Part shown: piece by piece, positions 37,322 to 50,639 of the stretch
How positions within the stretch are numbered: the stretch's first letter is position 1
Layout: each line of letters begins with the position of its first letter
Source: Nautilus pompilius
Lineage: Eukaryota > Mollusca > Cephalopoda > Nautilida > Nautilidae
Direction of reading: 5' to 3'
DNA: 64,000 nt
Assembly: GCA_018389105.1 (NCBI GenBank)
Contig: JACATO010000057.1
Location: 62,001 to 126,000, forward strand
Translations under genes and position numbers: made by a program
Notes under the pieces: generated by a model
Told to the model about the DNA's origin: nothing
Databases searched by the model: none
The model's input: the letters and a program-made list of their open reading frames with translations, nothing else

Positions 37322-37867
37322 CTAGAAAATATGACATCACAAACCAGCTTTTATGATCACAGTAAACAGGAAACTATCTTAACCAAAGTTTTTCCTTTTA
37401 ATGCTACTCGTAATAAAAAAATGAAAACCAATATAAGATTCAAAATATCTTTTTATCACTAAAATATTTAGTGAATATTTTACATTATACAAAATAAAAT
37501 TATTTAATACAAATCTGAGTAAATAAATAAAATATTATGCTAATGATCAGAGAAGTTTATAAAAAAAAAGATAATAAAAAAACTGACTGCCACATTAGTT
37601 ATTTTAGCAGAATCAGACACAATAGAAGATTTAATGCTGCAGCTAATTATTAGACTTAATAAATATTTATACATTTTGTTGATTTCAGTACAAAATAATT
37701 AAACCTTACATATCTGTTAAATCTTTTTTTGGAGAATCTTCAACAACCCTGAAAGCATATAATGGAAATAAAACAAAGAAGTCTTCAAAAATTTATTTCA
37801 AGAATTTATGCCAAATATTTTAACTTAAATTTTTATGCCAAAACTGTAAAAAGCCTTAAAACAAAAG

Positions 37868-38045
37868 CCTTTAAAAATAAGCTGTAATAAGCCAGTGTGA
37901 AAGATTGGCAGCCAAACTTTAACCTTTGAAGATTTATTTTTTAAATCCTTTAAAAAATAAACTGTAATAAGCCAGTGTGAAAGATGGCAGCCAAACTTTA
38001 ACCTTTGAAGATTTATTTTTTAAATCCTTTAAAAAATAAACTGTA
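37868..38045. repeat. 80-bp tandem duplication
   Basis: A unit with GCCAGTGTGAAAGAT and CAGCCAAACTTTAACCTTTG occurs twice (GCCAGTGTGA at 37,891 and 37,971), with the start of a third. The copies are nearly identical. It lies in the 7.5-kb intron. Confidence 0.9.
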
Positions 38046-38809
38046 TAGCAAACTAAAAGCTGGCATGAAAAGCTTTAAAATTTGCCAATATAAACAGACT
38101 TTTAGGTCACTAGTATCAGTATTAACCCAACTAATACTTTAAATTTAGAAAACCACTGATTATTTGTCTTATATTACTGAAAATACATTTTAAAAACACT
38201 AAGTGGAGTTATGAAAGGCTATAAAACTTATAATTAAAATGGGAAAATATAATCTATTTAAAGCATCATCTTACATAAAGTTAAAGAAAAAAATGCTGTA
38301 GTTAACATACAAAATAAAGATTAGAATTTTTTTCTCTGATATATAATATTTGCACACCTATACATTCACCCAGTTACTTGTAAAGGGCACTCACAAAACT
38401 TAACTAAATAGATACAGTCTAAGCTATTATGGAAGGTGTCATTTGTCCAGTTGTTGTAAATAAAATAAAGAAGTTTGGAAACAACAACAAAATCTTATGA
38501 AGAAAAATAACAAAACTGTACCAGAGAATTACGACTTTAACTTATGCGATAGATCATGTAGATGATGTATTACTTATCTAGACCACATAACAAATCATAA
38601 AACAGAAGTTTGTATGTCCCAAATGTTTAATGAATTACAGAAATTTAGGTTAACACAAAGAAACTTGTAATAGAAATAAGCTTATATTATTACCCTGATG
38701 ATTACCTGGTGCAAATGAAAATGCAGTTTTAGCTAAATTAGGGGCGCCTTTTGATATCAATGGTATTTTTCAAAATGTTTTACAAAATACGACAAATTGA
38801 AGGTAGGTG

Positions 38810-38830
38810 GCATATATATATATATATATA
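38810..38830. repeat. AT microsatellite
   Basis: About ten TA units in a row, intronic. Confidence 0.9.
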
Positions 38831-39119
38831 AGAGAAAATACTATGCAAATAGCATGTAATAAAATCACATCTGTTTGTTGTGCAAGTAATTAGAAAATAG
38901 CACACCTGCAGAAGGATTATAAAAATATAGACATTGCTATGTGGTAAATGTGTAGTGAATAATATAACTCCTGGGAAAGAAATATCACATAAAAATACAT
39001 AGAAATCAAAGTATTAGTTAGCAAAGGCCACTCCATATGGTAGATTTTTTCAGCTTTTCAGAATGAGCTATAGGTAAGATTGAATAAAATATGCAAAACT
39101 GGTGCTGTTGACAGCAGAC

Positions 39120-39440
39120 ATGGTCAAGAAAGAGAGCCAAAACTTCCCAAAGGTGATGTTAAGTACTTCAGGATATGTTTTCTATGTGATAAATGATGAA
39201 CCAGAAGAGATCTTGCAATTGACCTAAAAGCAAATATGGATGTTAGTGTTTCTTCGATAACAGTAAGAAAATCTTTGCTGAGGAGAAGCAACCAAATTGC
39301 AAGGCTAAAGTGAGAGGTAGACATGAAACAGCAAGATGACCAAACCTGGAAGAAGTTTCTCTTTATGGACGAATCAATGTTTTAAACTCTTTTGGTGGTA
39401 ATAAGTGGCATTTTGTTATTTGTTTGAACGTAGATTAAGG
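39120..39440 (+). pseudogene. Tc1-like transposase relic
   Basis: Plus-strand frames give RRDLAIDLKANMDVSVSSIT, then VRKSLLRRSNQIARLK, the second HTH of a Tc1-type transposase, and after a break WKKFLFMDESMF, the block with the first catalytic Asp. Stops and shifts abound and the rest of the DDE domain is not visible. A hAT element begins at 39,571, just downstream, and may have landed in or next to this relic. Confidence 0.6.
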
Positions 39441-39570
39441 AGCAGTACATGCACAACAGTTACATGACAACCAAATACCTTGAATGAATTGTGGAAAGTG
39501 CTGTAGGATATTTGAAACAACATTCTACAGTCAAACACTAGTCTCACTTATCAAATACAAATGCACTTTA

Positions 39571-42500
39571 CAGAGCCGTAGCAAGGGTTCTCAGCACCCA
39601 TGGGCAAAGACCCTTTTGGCGCTCCCCCATCTCTGAAATGTTTTGATTATTTGTTTGTGACTCATTACCCACTTTATGACAATCACAAAGAATTAATTAC
39701 CATCTCATAAAGAGCTAATTTAAAGTCACAATATCACAACTGTAAACCTGGAACTAATGAGGTATTGCCTACTAGGTTTACTTATATAATTTGTTAAATT
39801 GTAAACTATTTTGATGTTTATTTCATCCAGTATTGTTCAAAATCACATAGCTAGAGTAATCTTTCAAGAATGCAGAATGCAGTCACTTGTGGTGTACATG
39901 TATTATAAAACAGATTGATAAAATACTATTTATGTTTACAAATAAATTCTATTAGTTTAGAAAACTGTGCATATACTTAACTAGATCTTGTACAGGTAGC
40001 ATTCTGGTATTCATTGCTACATTATATATGAACCTTGTGTGCTTTTGCTGCTGCAAATGAATCAATTAAACTATCAGAATTTAAGGTATTGAGTACGTCT
40101 TTTTCAATACTTAATATTGCCAAGTTACTCAGTCATTCTTGAGTCATTGAAGTTCTCAAGTATGTCATAGTTAATTTCAGCTTGCTGAAAGACCTTTCAC
40201 AACTAGCAATAGAAACCCCAATTGTTAACAAAATCTGCAATGCAATTTTTAAATTTGGAAAAACATCTTCACCATATGAAATTATAAATGTTAGCAAATC
40301 AGTTGCAACCTTTGGTTCAGGAAAATCAGTCTGCATTCTTTTACTTATCAACATTTTACAGTCTTTAATTTCTCTGTACAATTATGGTCCATCACTATCA
40401 CCTGGATAACTCTTTGCTAAGTCAGAACATTTTTCTTGCCATTTTCAGCCTTCAAAATCTCCAGAAACTACATTTTGCACATCTAATAGAAATCCAAACA
40501 GTGAATCTAAATCTCGTAAGTGAGAAAATCTTCCTGTTATTTCTGTAATCAAATGATCAATAACATCCTTCACGATGTGACAGATTTCCTGTTCAGCAGT
40601 GAATCCAGCATCAGCTGCATTTTCACCTTGCATTCGTTTACGAAATATTTTTCTTCTTTCAATGGTCAACCCCCATGTTTAACACTGATTCTTGCCTATG
40701 TTAACTGCTTCTTGACATGAATTTTCACGTGATTCTATCAATTTCTCTTTCAAAGAATCAAGATCACCAGCTGCTTCTCTAAAATTCATTTTTGGGTCTT
40801 GAAGACGTTTCTGCACTCAATTGATAGATGATAAAAGATTTCTCCAAAAATGCAAAAGTACAAGAAAATCAAATGTAAGCATGCATTGCAGAATATTATG
40901 AGCACAACATTTTGTTTCAGCCGAGTTGCTATTCTCACTTAATTGTTCTAACAGTCCTAGCAATTCATCCAGTTTTTCATGTACAACTTTTGCTGCTTCT
41001 TCTCTTGCACTCCCACCATGTTTCTGGTCCACGCTTGACAGAGATCTTAAGCTCCTGCTGCAGTTTGCCCCATCAAGTGTTGAATGAGCAAAGAAATTAT
41101 AAATGGCTTCAATTATACCAAAAAGGTAGTAACTTGTTTCCTGACTTGCAGCATGAAGACATGCTAAGTTCAAACTATGGTTGTCACAATTTATAAACAT
41201 TGCTTTCGGATTTTTGTTCAGAATTCTTTGTTGAACGCCTGACAGATGACATGACATGACAGCAGCATTGTCATAACATTGTGAACAACAATCACTCAAT
41301 AAAATTCCATCCACTTCTAATTTTGTGCTTATTGTTTTCTCAATATTGGCAGCATCTTTTTCCTTTTTCTGTATAAAGTCAATAAATGACACTTGACTTC
41401 TAGTTTTCTTGTCTTAAAGTCAATGTCGGATAAAACAAATCACTTGGGCCAATTACTCACGATGGTCTAAATCAGGTGTGGAATCAAACAGAATACCATA
41501 GTATTTGTTTCTACGAATTGCTGACAAAAAATAATTTTGCACATGTGAAGCCATGAGATTTATAAGCACATTTTGGATTTCAGGAGAAAGATAAGATGTT
41601 GACCACTCTAAATGCTCTCTCATCACTGGATCATACTTTGCTAATAACTGCAAAAGTGACAGGAAATTTCCAGGGTTTTCATTTGAGGTTATGCCCTCAG
41701 TATGACCACGAAATGCAAGACTCTGAGAAGCTAAATATTGTGTACAGTCCATCAACTGTCACAGTACTTCTAACCATTTATTTTTTCTTGCTGAATTTGC
41801 CTTTGCAGCTCTTCATCAATGCCACTTTGAAAACAAATTCAGCGCTCAGTTTCTTTCTAAGCAGAAAACGACTCACGATGAATGTCGCTATTTTCATGGG
41901 CATTTAACTTTTCAATTTTTTTCCACTTAGATAATCCACCCTGCGTTTTTAAAGCAGACTGACTATCAGATGTCATGCATGTAGATCAAAAAAGAAGACA
42001 ACATAAGCAGTATGCTGCTTTATGTAGAGGTAAATATACCAACCAAGATTGATTAACCTCTTGTTCATTCAGAAGGCATCATTTTAACCAAAATGCAGTC
42101 ATAGAACGCTCATCTTTGGCATCAAATGGACCTTCTTTATGTTGAAATTCATGTTCCAACTTTAACAATCTCAGTGTGATGTGCAGGTGTTACAACTGCT
42201 GAGACTGTTGTATCAAACTACATAGAGCTAATATCTCTGTCTGTTAAAATATTTATTAGATTCCTCCTTTAGTGTAGCAACACTATTCTTTAGATTTGTT
42301 TCTGACAAAGTGGAATCGTCTTGTTTATTATTATTGTAGCTTTTAACAGGACAGAGAACAGTTTCTTCCATGCCTTCTTTTTCCAATAATGAAATAGTAT
42401 GTTCACACTCTTGCACTTTGACCTCTTTGCTGCCATCAGGATGAACAGATGCAGGCTTACTTGTGTCATCACTTCCAGCAAGGAATGATCTCATCAATTT

Positions 42501-43477
42501 GCTTGACTCCACCATCGAAGCTGCAAATTGTGCACATCTTTTGCGTCCCTGTGCCCCACTTTCTTTTTTCGACATAATGGACTAAAATAATTAATTAATT
42601 AATACTGACTATATCCTGGCTCTTTTGGGCCACAGAGATCCAAATCCACTGTTCTGACTGAATTCTTACTTCATTACTGACTGACTGCTGCCAAAATGAT
42701 GTATTAGAATATAAACAGAAAGCGTGGACCTATGAGAAGACAAGAGGATCGATAGTAACTCGGTCTCCTAATCCTAATGACTTACTAACGAGATTGTTTG
42801 TTTAATATTTTAAATTAGCTCCTATCCTTTAATAATCAAACAAACACATATAAACTATATACATTTGGAAAGCTTGGGAACTGTTCTGCTTAATTACACA
42901 AAAATATCACCATCATAAAGCATTTTCATTGAGTTATTCATGCAAACACAAGTTCCAGCGCAAAGCATTACCTAGTCATGCACATTAAATTCAACTTTTT
43001 GACGACATTTCTCTGAATATTGCTTATAATTGATTATCAACATAAACAGAGATATTTGAGGAAAGCTTACTGCAGAAAATATTTCTGATAATTCACAAAG
43101 AAGTGTCAAATTCTACTTATTAACAAACGGGTGTAACACAGCGTTGAAGAAGGTCTTTGACAATGCACAGAGGCCTATAATTGTCATAATAGGTCACTCT
43201 CGTGACATTCTAGGTACCCAGATTCTATAACCTGCATTTAAATTCCCTGGATCACAAACATGATTTTGTAACAGTTGTGTCCCTTACTCCAGCAAATTGT
43301 ATCGAGTGCTTGAATATACGTTTCCCTAATTTTGCAATTACTGTGGAAATTTCACAGGCAGAGGTGGCTAGTTATTAATTGACATTATAATTTATAGGCC
43401 AGAGGAAATTTTGTGCCCCTTCAGACCTGCACCTGGGGGCGACTGCCCCAAGTCTCCCCCCACTTGCTATGCCTCTG
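39571..43477 (-). mobile_element. hAT transposon, 3.9 kb, complete ends, inactive
   Basis: Ends CAGAGCCGTAGCAAG (39,571) and the complement of CAGAGGCATAGCAAG (43,477) form imperfect inverted repeats. Flanking 8-bp target duplications GCACTTTA and GCACTGTA agree at 7 of 8. The minus strand encodes a ZMYM1-like hAT transposase in pieces. N-terminal frame 42,575-42,228 (start MSKKESGAQGRKRC). A decayed TTF zinc finger (SKWKKIEKLNAHENSDIHRE, about 41,890-41,930). Catalytic part 41,755-41,453 (YYGILFDSTPD, first Asp) and 41,392-40,817 (CSQCYDNAAVMSCHLSGVQ, second Asp). The dimerisation domain lies at 40,381-40,133 (SIASCERSFSKLKL). Frameshifts between the pieces show it is dead, but it is close to full length. 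Confidence 0.93.
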
Positions 43478-44809
43478 GCACTGTACAATGTGTCATTTTG
43501 TTTTTGTATATTTTCTGTAATAATGCATTATGTATATATGTACACCTCTCAGTTGCAATTACTTATTATCTGTGCATATCTTGTGTGTTTCTATGATTAT
43601 TTCCAATACTGTATACACATCTTCCAAGAAATTATCGTTTACTGAATAACTATTAATCAAAATAAGTAACCAGTTCTCCAGCTGCAAAACAACAAACTTT
43701 ACATCTTTGATGATCAAAATATTTATAAAAAACGTTTTTCAGTCCATTGCAGTTTTAATAAAATTATGCACAATATACAGTAATTAAGTAATTTTAGCTA
43801 ATAATTATTTTGTAATACAAAATAAATAGCACAAACTCAGTTGCTCTATTGTTTAAAAAGTAAGTGTAAGTATATATGTTAGAAGCTATTGTCTCATTTC
43901 TTATGATGTTCATTCATTTCTGCTGTATTGTAAGTATATATAAACTAGCTAGCAGCCATAATGTGACAATGTGCCTTTTCATGTCATTGACTGATCAGTG
44001 GGTTACTCAATAGTATCTTACTGCCATAGTCTCTTCATTACAATGTGCTTTGCATGATACAGTGAGAGATGCATGTGGATTACCTGAAATTTAATGTCTC
44101 TGTTAGTTGTTTTATTGTTTAATATTGACTGGGCTTTACTATCCTCCTCCTTCTGTCAATACGTGTTTGCAGCTACAATTTCTTTTTGCAGCAGAAATTT
44201 ACTTCCCTAATGGTCAATGTTTTTAAGCATCATCTTACAAGTAAAGACGTCTTGGCCATTGTGGTGTCTGCTCAATGCACACCTACTATCTTGCTTCTTT
44301 CAAACACTGTAATGTCTTTTCTTTTTTGCATATCTGTTAAAATGACTGCAGAAAGCACCTATCACATCATGCAGTCAACCTAATTTGCATCTGTAGTTCA
44401 GGTCAAACTAAAGTTTAAATGCATACTTAAAAGTGTCATTCATTAAAGATGAAGTAAAGATAAATATTTGTTTAATGAGTCAGTTTAACTTTAAATATCT
44501 CATATTAGTTTTAAACTATATAACTACCTAATTTTATTTAAGCCATTCTCTTTAATGACTCATTTCTGTATTTTGCTTCATATTTTAGTTTTTGCTAATT
44601 ACAGTGTTACTTGATGCAGTTAAATTAGTCTATCTTTATGTTTATGCTAGATGAAATCTAATTTATTGAGTCAGTAATGGTACAATAAATAAAGTCCAAC
44701 TTTGCTTGACTTTTCCTGATAAGAATGAAATTAAATGATTTTCTCTGACACATTAGAGATGTTTCTTTAGTGTATATAAGGCGGAAAATATATGAGAGAA
44801 GCTGTTTAC
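43478..44809. other. intronic stretch without recognised elements
   Basis: AT-rich, CpG-poor, no exon with splice sites and no transposon recognised. Confidence 0.35.
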
Positions 44810-44965
44810 CTGACATCTGCAGAAATTTTCCATCTTTTGTTTCTCTGCTATAGTCTTTGATAGAGTGTTCCAGAACCAGAAGTAAATCTTCACCTGTAAT
44901 ATCTATGATATTTACTGTATTTCTGAATGGCATCACTTCCATCAACTGTGAAACTGTGATGTTAC
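44810..44965 (-). CDS. NT5E: 5'-nucleotidase exon (third from the end)
   Basis: A 156-bp exon with acceptor TTTTTTTATACAG and donor TCAG/GTAAAC. With the carried G it reads G-NITVSQLMEVMPFRNTVNI, then LEHSIKDY and ends FLQMSG. The Phe of MPF matches the second base-stacking Phe of CD73 (VLPF). Phase 1 on both sides joins it to 54,417-54,536 and 37,118-37,321. Confidence 0.92.
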
Positions 44966-45719
44966 CTGTATAAAAAAAATTTTCTTTATATTACTACTAT
45001 CTCAAATTTGAAGTTACTAGTAAATTTAATAAATGATAAATAAATTAAAGTTTTATTTCATATTAAATTAAAGATATTTTTCAATGTATAGTTTCTCTCA
45101 TAAAGAATAAGTAGGAAGTAATAAGGCATGTATAAAAAGTTAAGAATGTGATTTTTAAACTTAATTAATAAATTCTTCTTTTAAGTAGTTGACTATAAAG
45201 TAATTTTCACTTTACATTAAACAAGAGGATGACATGTAGTCGATGGGAAAACAAGAATCAAAATCTTATGTGTCATTATGAATGGCATTTGTTATTAATT
45301 AAAGATAATACTGTTAATTGGAGCATGCTACTCTTCATTAAAAAATTTTAATTAATTTATATCTTAAATTTTTTATTATACTTAAAATTCCAATTTTTGT
45401 ATGGTTTTAAAGTAATCTGTCTTACATGTTAGAAATATTTTTTTTAAGTTTCTAAAGAAGCCAGTTCATTCTGTTTGTTTATACACAATAAAATACCAGT
45501 CATTTGGCCCGCTCGGTAATTTTCAATATTGTATGCATTTTTTATATTATTTGAAACAGTGCCAGCCAGGTAAAAGTGCCTTTACTTTAACAAATATTTT
45601 TTTAACAAACATGATGAAAACAAATTCCGAAAAAAAAAATTATAACAAAAATCAATTAATCTACAAAGTCTTGTTTCTTTTTCTTATTATTTTACCAGTA
45701 TCCATTGTTTTTAATGGCT

Positions 45720-46400
45720 GCTTTCATTCTGCCTAGCAATGTTTCAATTGATATCTTGTTTGGTAAAATATCCCATTATTATCCATATGATCTCAATTAG
45801 ATTTAAATCAGAAGACTTCTCAGGCCAGTCTTTAAATCAATGAACAATATTGTAGTAGAACCAAGACAAAACTTTCTTTGTTGTGTGACATGATGCCTGA
45901 TTTTGTGTAAACCAAAAATTACCATCAAATGGAGTATCTTAGCAAATTCTACAAAATATGTATCTAAAAGATTTAAATGCCAGTTTGTATTCATTGGTGT
46001 TCCTTTTAGTGTGTTACTTACTCCCTTTACCATTAGCAGAGAAACAGCCTAAAATATGAACACATTCTGGTTGCTTTTGCATTGGTAAAATACAGTTTGA
46101 TTTAAATCTTTTACCTGATTTTCTTGTGACTTTCAAAAGAAGATGATTATCGAAAGATACCACTGGAGGAAAACCAATCCTCGTTAATACTTGCCAAATT
46201 TATTTCCTTGATGAAAAGGTTTTTTTTGTTGATTCTATCTCTTTTCTTGGAAAAAAGTATCCAGTCTACTTAATCATTCCAACAATCCTGCTAACAGTTC
46301 TCACTGGAAGATCAAATCACACCATAGCTTAGCTTTGTGACCTTCTTTTCAACAACACAGCACTGTGATGTCATCCCACATCAGAAAAAAACAAATGAAA
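45720..46400 (-). pseudogene. Tc1-like transposase relic
   Basis: Minus-strand frames show, in order, FDNHLLLKVTRKSGKRF, HILGCFSANGKGS (where Tc1 enzymes have VWGCFS), FWFTQNQASCHTTKKVLSW (the second-Asp block, here with Asn-Gln), and DWPEKSSDLNLIEIIW, the classic third-catalytic-residue block. Several frameshifts, and an altered second Asp. Inverted ends not identified. Confidence 0.7.
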
Positions 46401-48570
46401 AATAAGATTAATAGATTTTTTGTTTGGTTGTGTTTGTCTAATTTTTCCTTTTTCATTTGGCTAGAAGATCTTTATCGTCTTGTTCATGTGGGGTGGGTTT
46501 TATGTTCAAAGATCAGAATTTTCCTGCTGGTGGCTGAATCCAGAATTGAGCAAATCTGCTTTGTTGGGGACTGGTGTTGCATTTACCAGCAGAGTACACA
46601 AGCTGTGGCAAAATGGGCAAAAAAATGCCTCATATATAACTTCACAAAGTTTAATAAATTGTTATATACAAATTAAAGCAAAAGAAACCAGTAGTACATG
46701 CAAAAAAAAAAAAAAAATTAAACTGATAAAAACTGAACTAAATTTTAAAAAATACCTAACACTTAAATAATTTTCATATTACCTAATTAATAAACAATAC
46801 TCAATTCCAGTTCTAATAAGGTAATGGAATTCCTTCTGAGATCATAAGAATTTACCATATCTAAAGAACAAATAGAAATTTTCCATTATATCTTGATATT
46901 ACTGTGGAAGTGATGCTAAATAATGACATTTTATTAGCAACACAATGCAAAGAAGAAAATTTGTAGTGAAATTTTACTGGAGTCCTTAATACTTCTATTC
47001 TAAAATAGTTAACCAATCATCATTTAAATTTTTGCTTGATCTGTAAACATCAATATCAACAAAATAACTAATTGCTTTTTAATTCTCATTTCTCTGTTCA
47101 AGATCATATCACTGTAGCTACACAGAATTTTGAACAGTATATTCAAAAAAGAATTTAATGAGAGAAGGAATGCAACTTTCTCCACCTTAGTATTTGTATT
47201 TATTTATTTTTAGATGACTATAGAAAATAAATTAATCATAACTGTTTCATTAAAAATGCATGAGCCCTTTTTAAAAAAAAAAAACTCAAAAATTCTAAAG
47301 AAAAGCTATTCCAGTGCTCATAAACTCATGTCTTAAAAAGGAATTGCATTAATGATTCCAACACAAGCACCAGTTCATTGGGTTATTTGTTATTTTCAGC
47401 AACACTGTTCTAAGATCTGTAAATGAAGTATCACAAAAGGACCTGGACTTAATGCTGGCACCAGACTTTGGCATTAAGTCACAATACCAACATGTAAGGC
47501 AAATTTGCTTGAATATGGTACCATTACCATGAGAAGGCCTACGGAAAAATTAGCAAAACTGTCATTTTGACAGCTGTTCATTTGACATACATTAGAAAGT
47601 ATTCTTCTAACATGAAAGAAAAACAAACAAAAATAGAAATTGAAAGGTTCTCTCAGATGTCTTGTATGAGAAAGAGAGAGATTGGACGACATGGTCATCC
47701 ATGGTGTAAATGTGTAATGTGGCCATACAATGAAACCAAGAAGACCAATGGACAGTATAGCACAAATTATTCCTAACAGTCCAAAGATTTTTTTCTTTTG
47801 AGAGTACTGAAAGACAATGTGAGAGATGATATCAAATCCTAGAAATATGTGAATGTAAAATCTGGATGACCAAAGAAATCAGAAGAGGTGTTGATGCAAG
47901 ACAGTGTTACCACCTTTTGCTGGATCAAAAAATAATGTATTTAAATTTTGGTCAGAAGTATTGTAATTGCTCTAGCTGGGAGAAATGTGATTTCAGTAAT
48001 GTATACTCATCAGAAAAATAGGGTCATGCACTTTGATTGTAATCGTTTTCTGCACTTTTGGTTCACCACTCATAATTTTAAAAAAATGCTTTTCAAACTT
48101 CCTGATCTTCTCCCACTCAGCAGATTTCATGAGTCAGGGCTTCAGAAAACAGCAAATCCACTCCAACAAAAATAACATACAGAAGATCTGTAAGACTCCA
48201 ATATGGAAAAGGTATGCAATCATGACCTCCAGTGCAAGTGAAATACCATATTTTTCAGACACTTGATTAATTAATCAAACTTTAGGCCATCAACACAGCA
48301 AATAAACTCATTCTGCACTGCACATTTAAATGTGCCTCAGAATACCACACCTGGCTTAAGAAGACTCCTATGCCAAAAAAAAACTATCTTACAGTTTCAA
48401 CTAGATGATAAATGGCACCCAGCAGCTAAGTAAACAAAATCCCTTTATGTTGGCCTTCCTTTGTAAACAATGAGATGAAATCAAGAGAATACCAAATGTC
48501 AAGTAACCTATTTTGTTTCTCTCCACTGCTCATAGGAACAATAGAGAAAAAAAACTCTTTTCAGAGCCAA
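46401..48570. other. intronic stretch without recognised elements
   Basis: Open frames up to 103 codons occur (46,365-46,676; 47,567-47,776; 48,033-48,266), but none shows splice sites or a family I recognise. Some may be worn-out transposon coding sequence. Confidence 0.3.
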
Positions 48571-49186
48571 AAACCTGGGTAAATTAAACTTCTGCCTTTC
48601 AAAAGTAGTTGGGTGGCCAGTCATTCCATGAGTACATAAATAGGGTCATAATGGAAGCAGCTTCCATAATTCATATGACTATAGCCCAGAGTAATCATTC
48701 CCTAGTCAAAGTTAGAATTATAGTAAACCAGGCAAAACAGTTAGAAGTTAAACACAGACTAAATGAGTCGAGATTATGCAAAAGTCTTGATTTATAGACC
48801 TCTTACTATAGGGGGACATAGGTAAATGGAAACTGAAGATTATTATTATAGACTATTGCCAGATTAGGCGGGTTAGAGAGGAAGGGATAAAATGAGAATT
48901 AAAGATAGAACTCCTAAATGTAACATTAGGATCCAAAAACATAATCAGGATTGAAGCCATTAAAAAGCTTATAGAAATAGCTAAAGAGCCAGAGCACAGA
49001 CAGTAGAAGAAGAAAGTTGTAGTAAGGTCTTCTGCTGTAAGCACTGCCAAATGACAGTATAATTGTCCCTGAGATTATACCAGAACACAAAATCAGCATG
49101 ATAAAAACCTTTATATGAGTGAAGAAACTTGTCCAGTATCACAGAAGTTTCTTTTGGCTAATTTATACAGTAGATTGGACCTATTA
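48571..49186 (+). mobile_element. possible upstream part of an L1/Tx1-like LINE
   Basis: Lys/Arg/Ile-rich frames (for example 48,609-48,797) resemble LINE coding sequence in style only. The main reason for the call is position: a CMC-like element follows at 49,187 and recognisable LINE reverse transcriptase resumes just after its right end. Confidence 0.25.
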
Positions 49187-50530
49187 CACTGGCCAACATT
49201 TTTTACTTTTTTTCTGCTGACTAAGATCTGACACTTACTTTTAACTAATTTTGGGGCATTGATTTAAAAAATAAAATCGGTTTTTGCCTATCATGTCAAG
49301 TTTTTGTTCTACTGCATTTTGCATTTGTTCAAGTTTTTGTTCCTTGGGATCTTAAAATGGTTAACTTTTTACTTGGTCAACAAGGAGGATACACAAAATA
49401 TCCATGTTTCTTGTGCCTGTGAGATAGTAGAGCTAAGGACAAGCGTTGGACTCAGAAGAACTGGCCGGTGAGAACATGCTTAAATGTCGGAGAACCAAAT
49501 ATCAAAAACCAACCACTAGTAGATCGGGTAAAAATCATCTTTCCTCCTCTCCACAACAAACTGGGTCTAATGAAGCAGAATGTTAAAGCTATGAGCATAG
49601 AAAGTGACTGTTTTAAGTACATATGCACAACATTTCCTAGCCTCAGTTATGAAAAAATGAAAGCTGGTGTGTTTGACGGGCCACAAATCAGAAAACTGCT
49701 GAAAGATCAACATTTCACAAGCTCTTGACATGGAGAAAAGAGCATGGAATTCTTTCATGGCTATTGTGAAAAATTTCCTGGGAAACAAAAAAGCTGAAAA
49801 TTACAAAGATCTTAGTCAAACATTGCTTAAGAATTTTCATCGTCTGAGTTATACATGAGCATAAAGGTTCATTTCCTCAACAGTCATCTTGATAAATTTC
49901 CTGAAAATCTAGGTGACGTAAGTGATGAGCAAGATGAAAGGTTCCATCAAGATATACAAGCTATGGAAGAGCAAAACCAAGGAAGGTGGGATACTCACAT
50001 GATGGCCGACTACTGTTGAAGTATTAAAAGAGACTGTCTGGAAATGAAGCACTCCAGAAAAGCCTACAAATGAAAATTTAGTTCAGTTCATGAAGAAAGA
50101 ATGCGTCATTTACTGATATCAGTTAATGTAAATAAACCCATGTCTGTTTTGTACGCTATTCTAAATGAAATAATAAGAATATTCTGGATTAGTTTGTGCC
50201 CATTTTTGAATAAAATTCATTCAATTCTAGCATCGACTTATATCTCTCTATTTCAATATTTTGACCTGATATGTCACAGTTAACCAATATATTTGTTAAT
50301 CTCAAAATTGATTCATGGTATTGTTTGTTGGAATGGTATTCTAAATAAAAGGATAAGAATAGGATTGAGGTGATTGTGAAAATCATTGTAATTGGGTACT
50401 TTTTTATGGTGATTGATCAAAAATGGGGGTATGCTGTAGAGCAAACCAATGTGATATTTGGGTTCAGTGCCCCTAAATTAGTCAGAAACAAGTCTCAGAT
50501 ATAAGTCAGCAAAAACTGTGTTGACCAGTG
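49187..50530 (+). mobile_element. CMC-like DNA transposon (CACTG ends, TTA duplication)
   Basis: Long imperfect inverted repeats start CACTGGCCAACA at the left and end with the complement of CACTGGTCAACA at the right, with further paired blocks (TGCTGACT, ATCTGA, GACTAATTT, GGGGCA) over about 75 bp. A 3-bp TTA flanks each side. CACTA/G ends with 2-4-bp duplications are the habit of the CACTA/Mirage/Chapaev group. Inside, plus-strand frames give FLLGQQGGYTKYPCFLCL, then LVDRVKIIFPPLHNKLGLM and KMKAGVFDGPQIRKLLKD (49,468-49,728), followed by SDEQDERFHQDIQAMEEQN and MMADYC in other frames. This matches a protein I remember as repeated in many invertebrate genomes. Its transposase family is inferred from the ends only. 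Confidence 0.72.
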
Positions 50531-50639
50531 TTATAAGCTGAACCCTGTGAGGGTAATCTACATATAAGTCCCCTGGGAGCAGCATTCTTAATCCAGAATT
50601 CCATAATATGATCAGACAGTTAATAGCTAGTGACACACA

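Noticed and set aside
46365..48266. Several 60-100-codon ORFs
   Set aside because: Low-complexity composition, no splice sites, no family; probably chance frames or unrecognisable relics.
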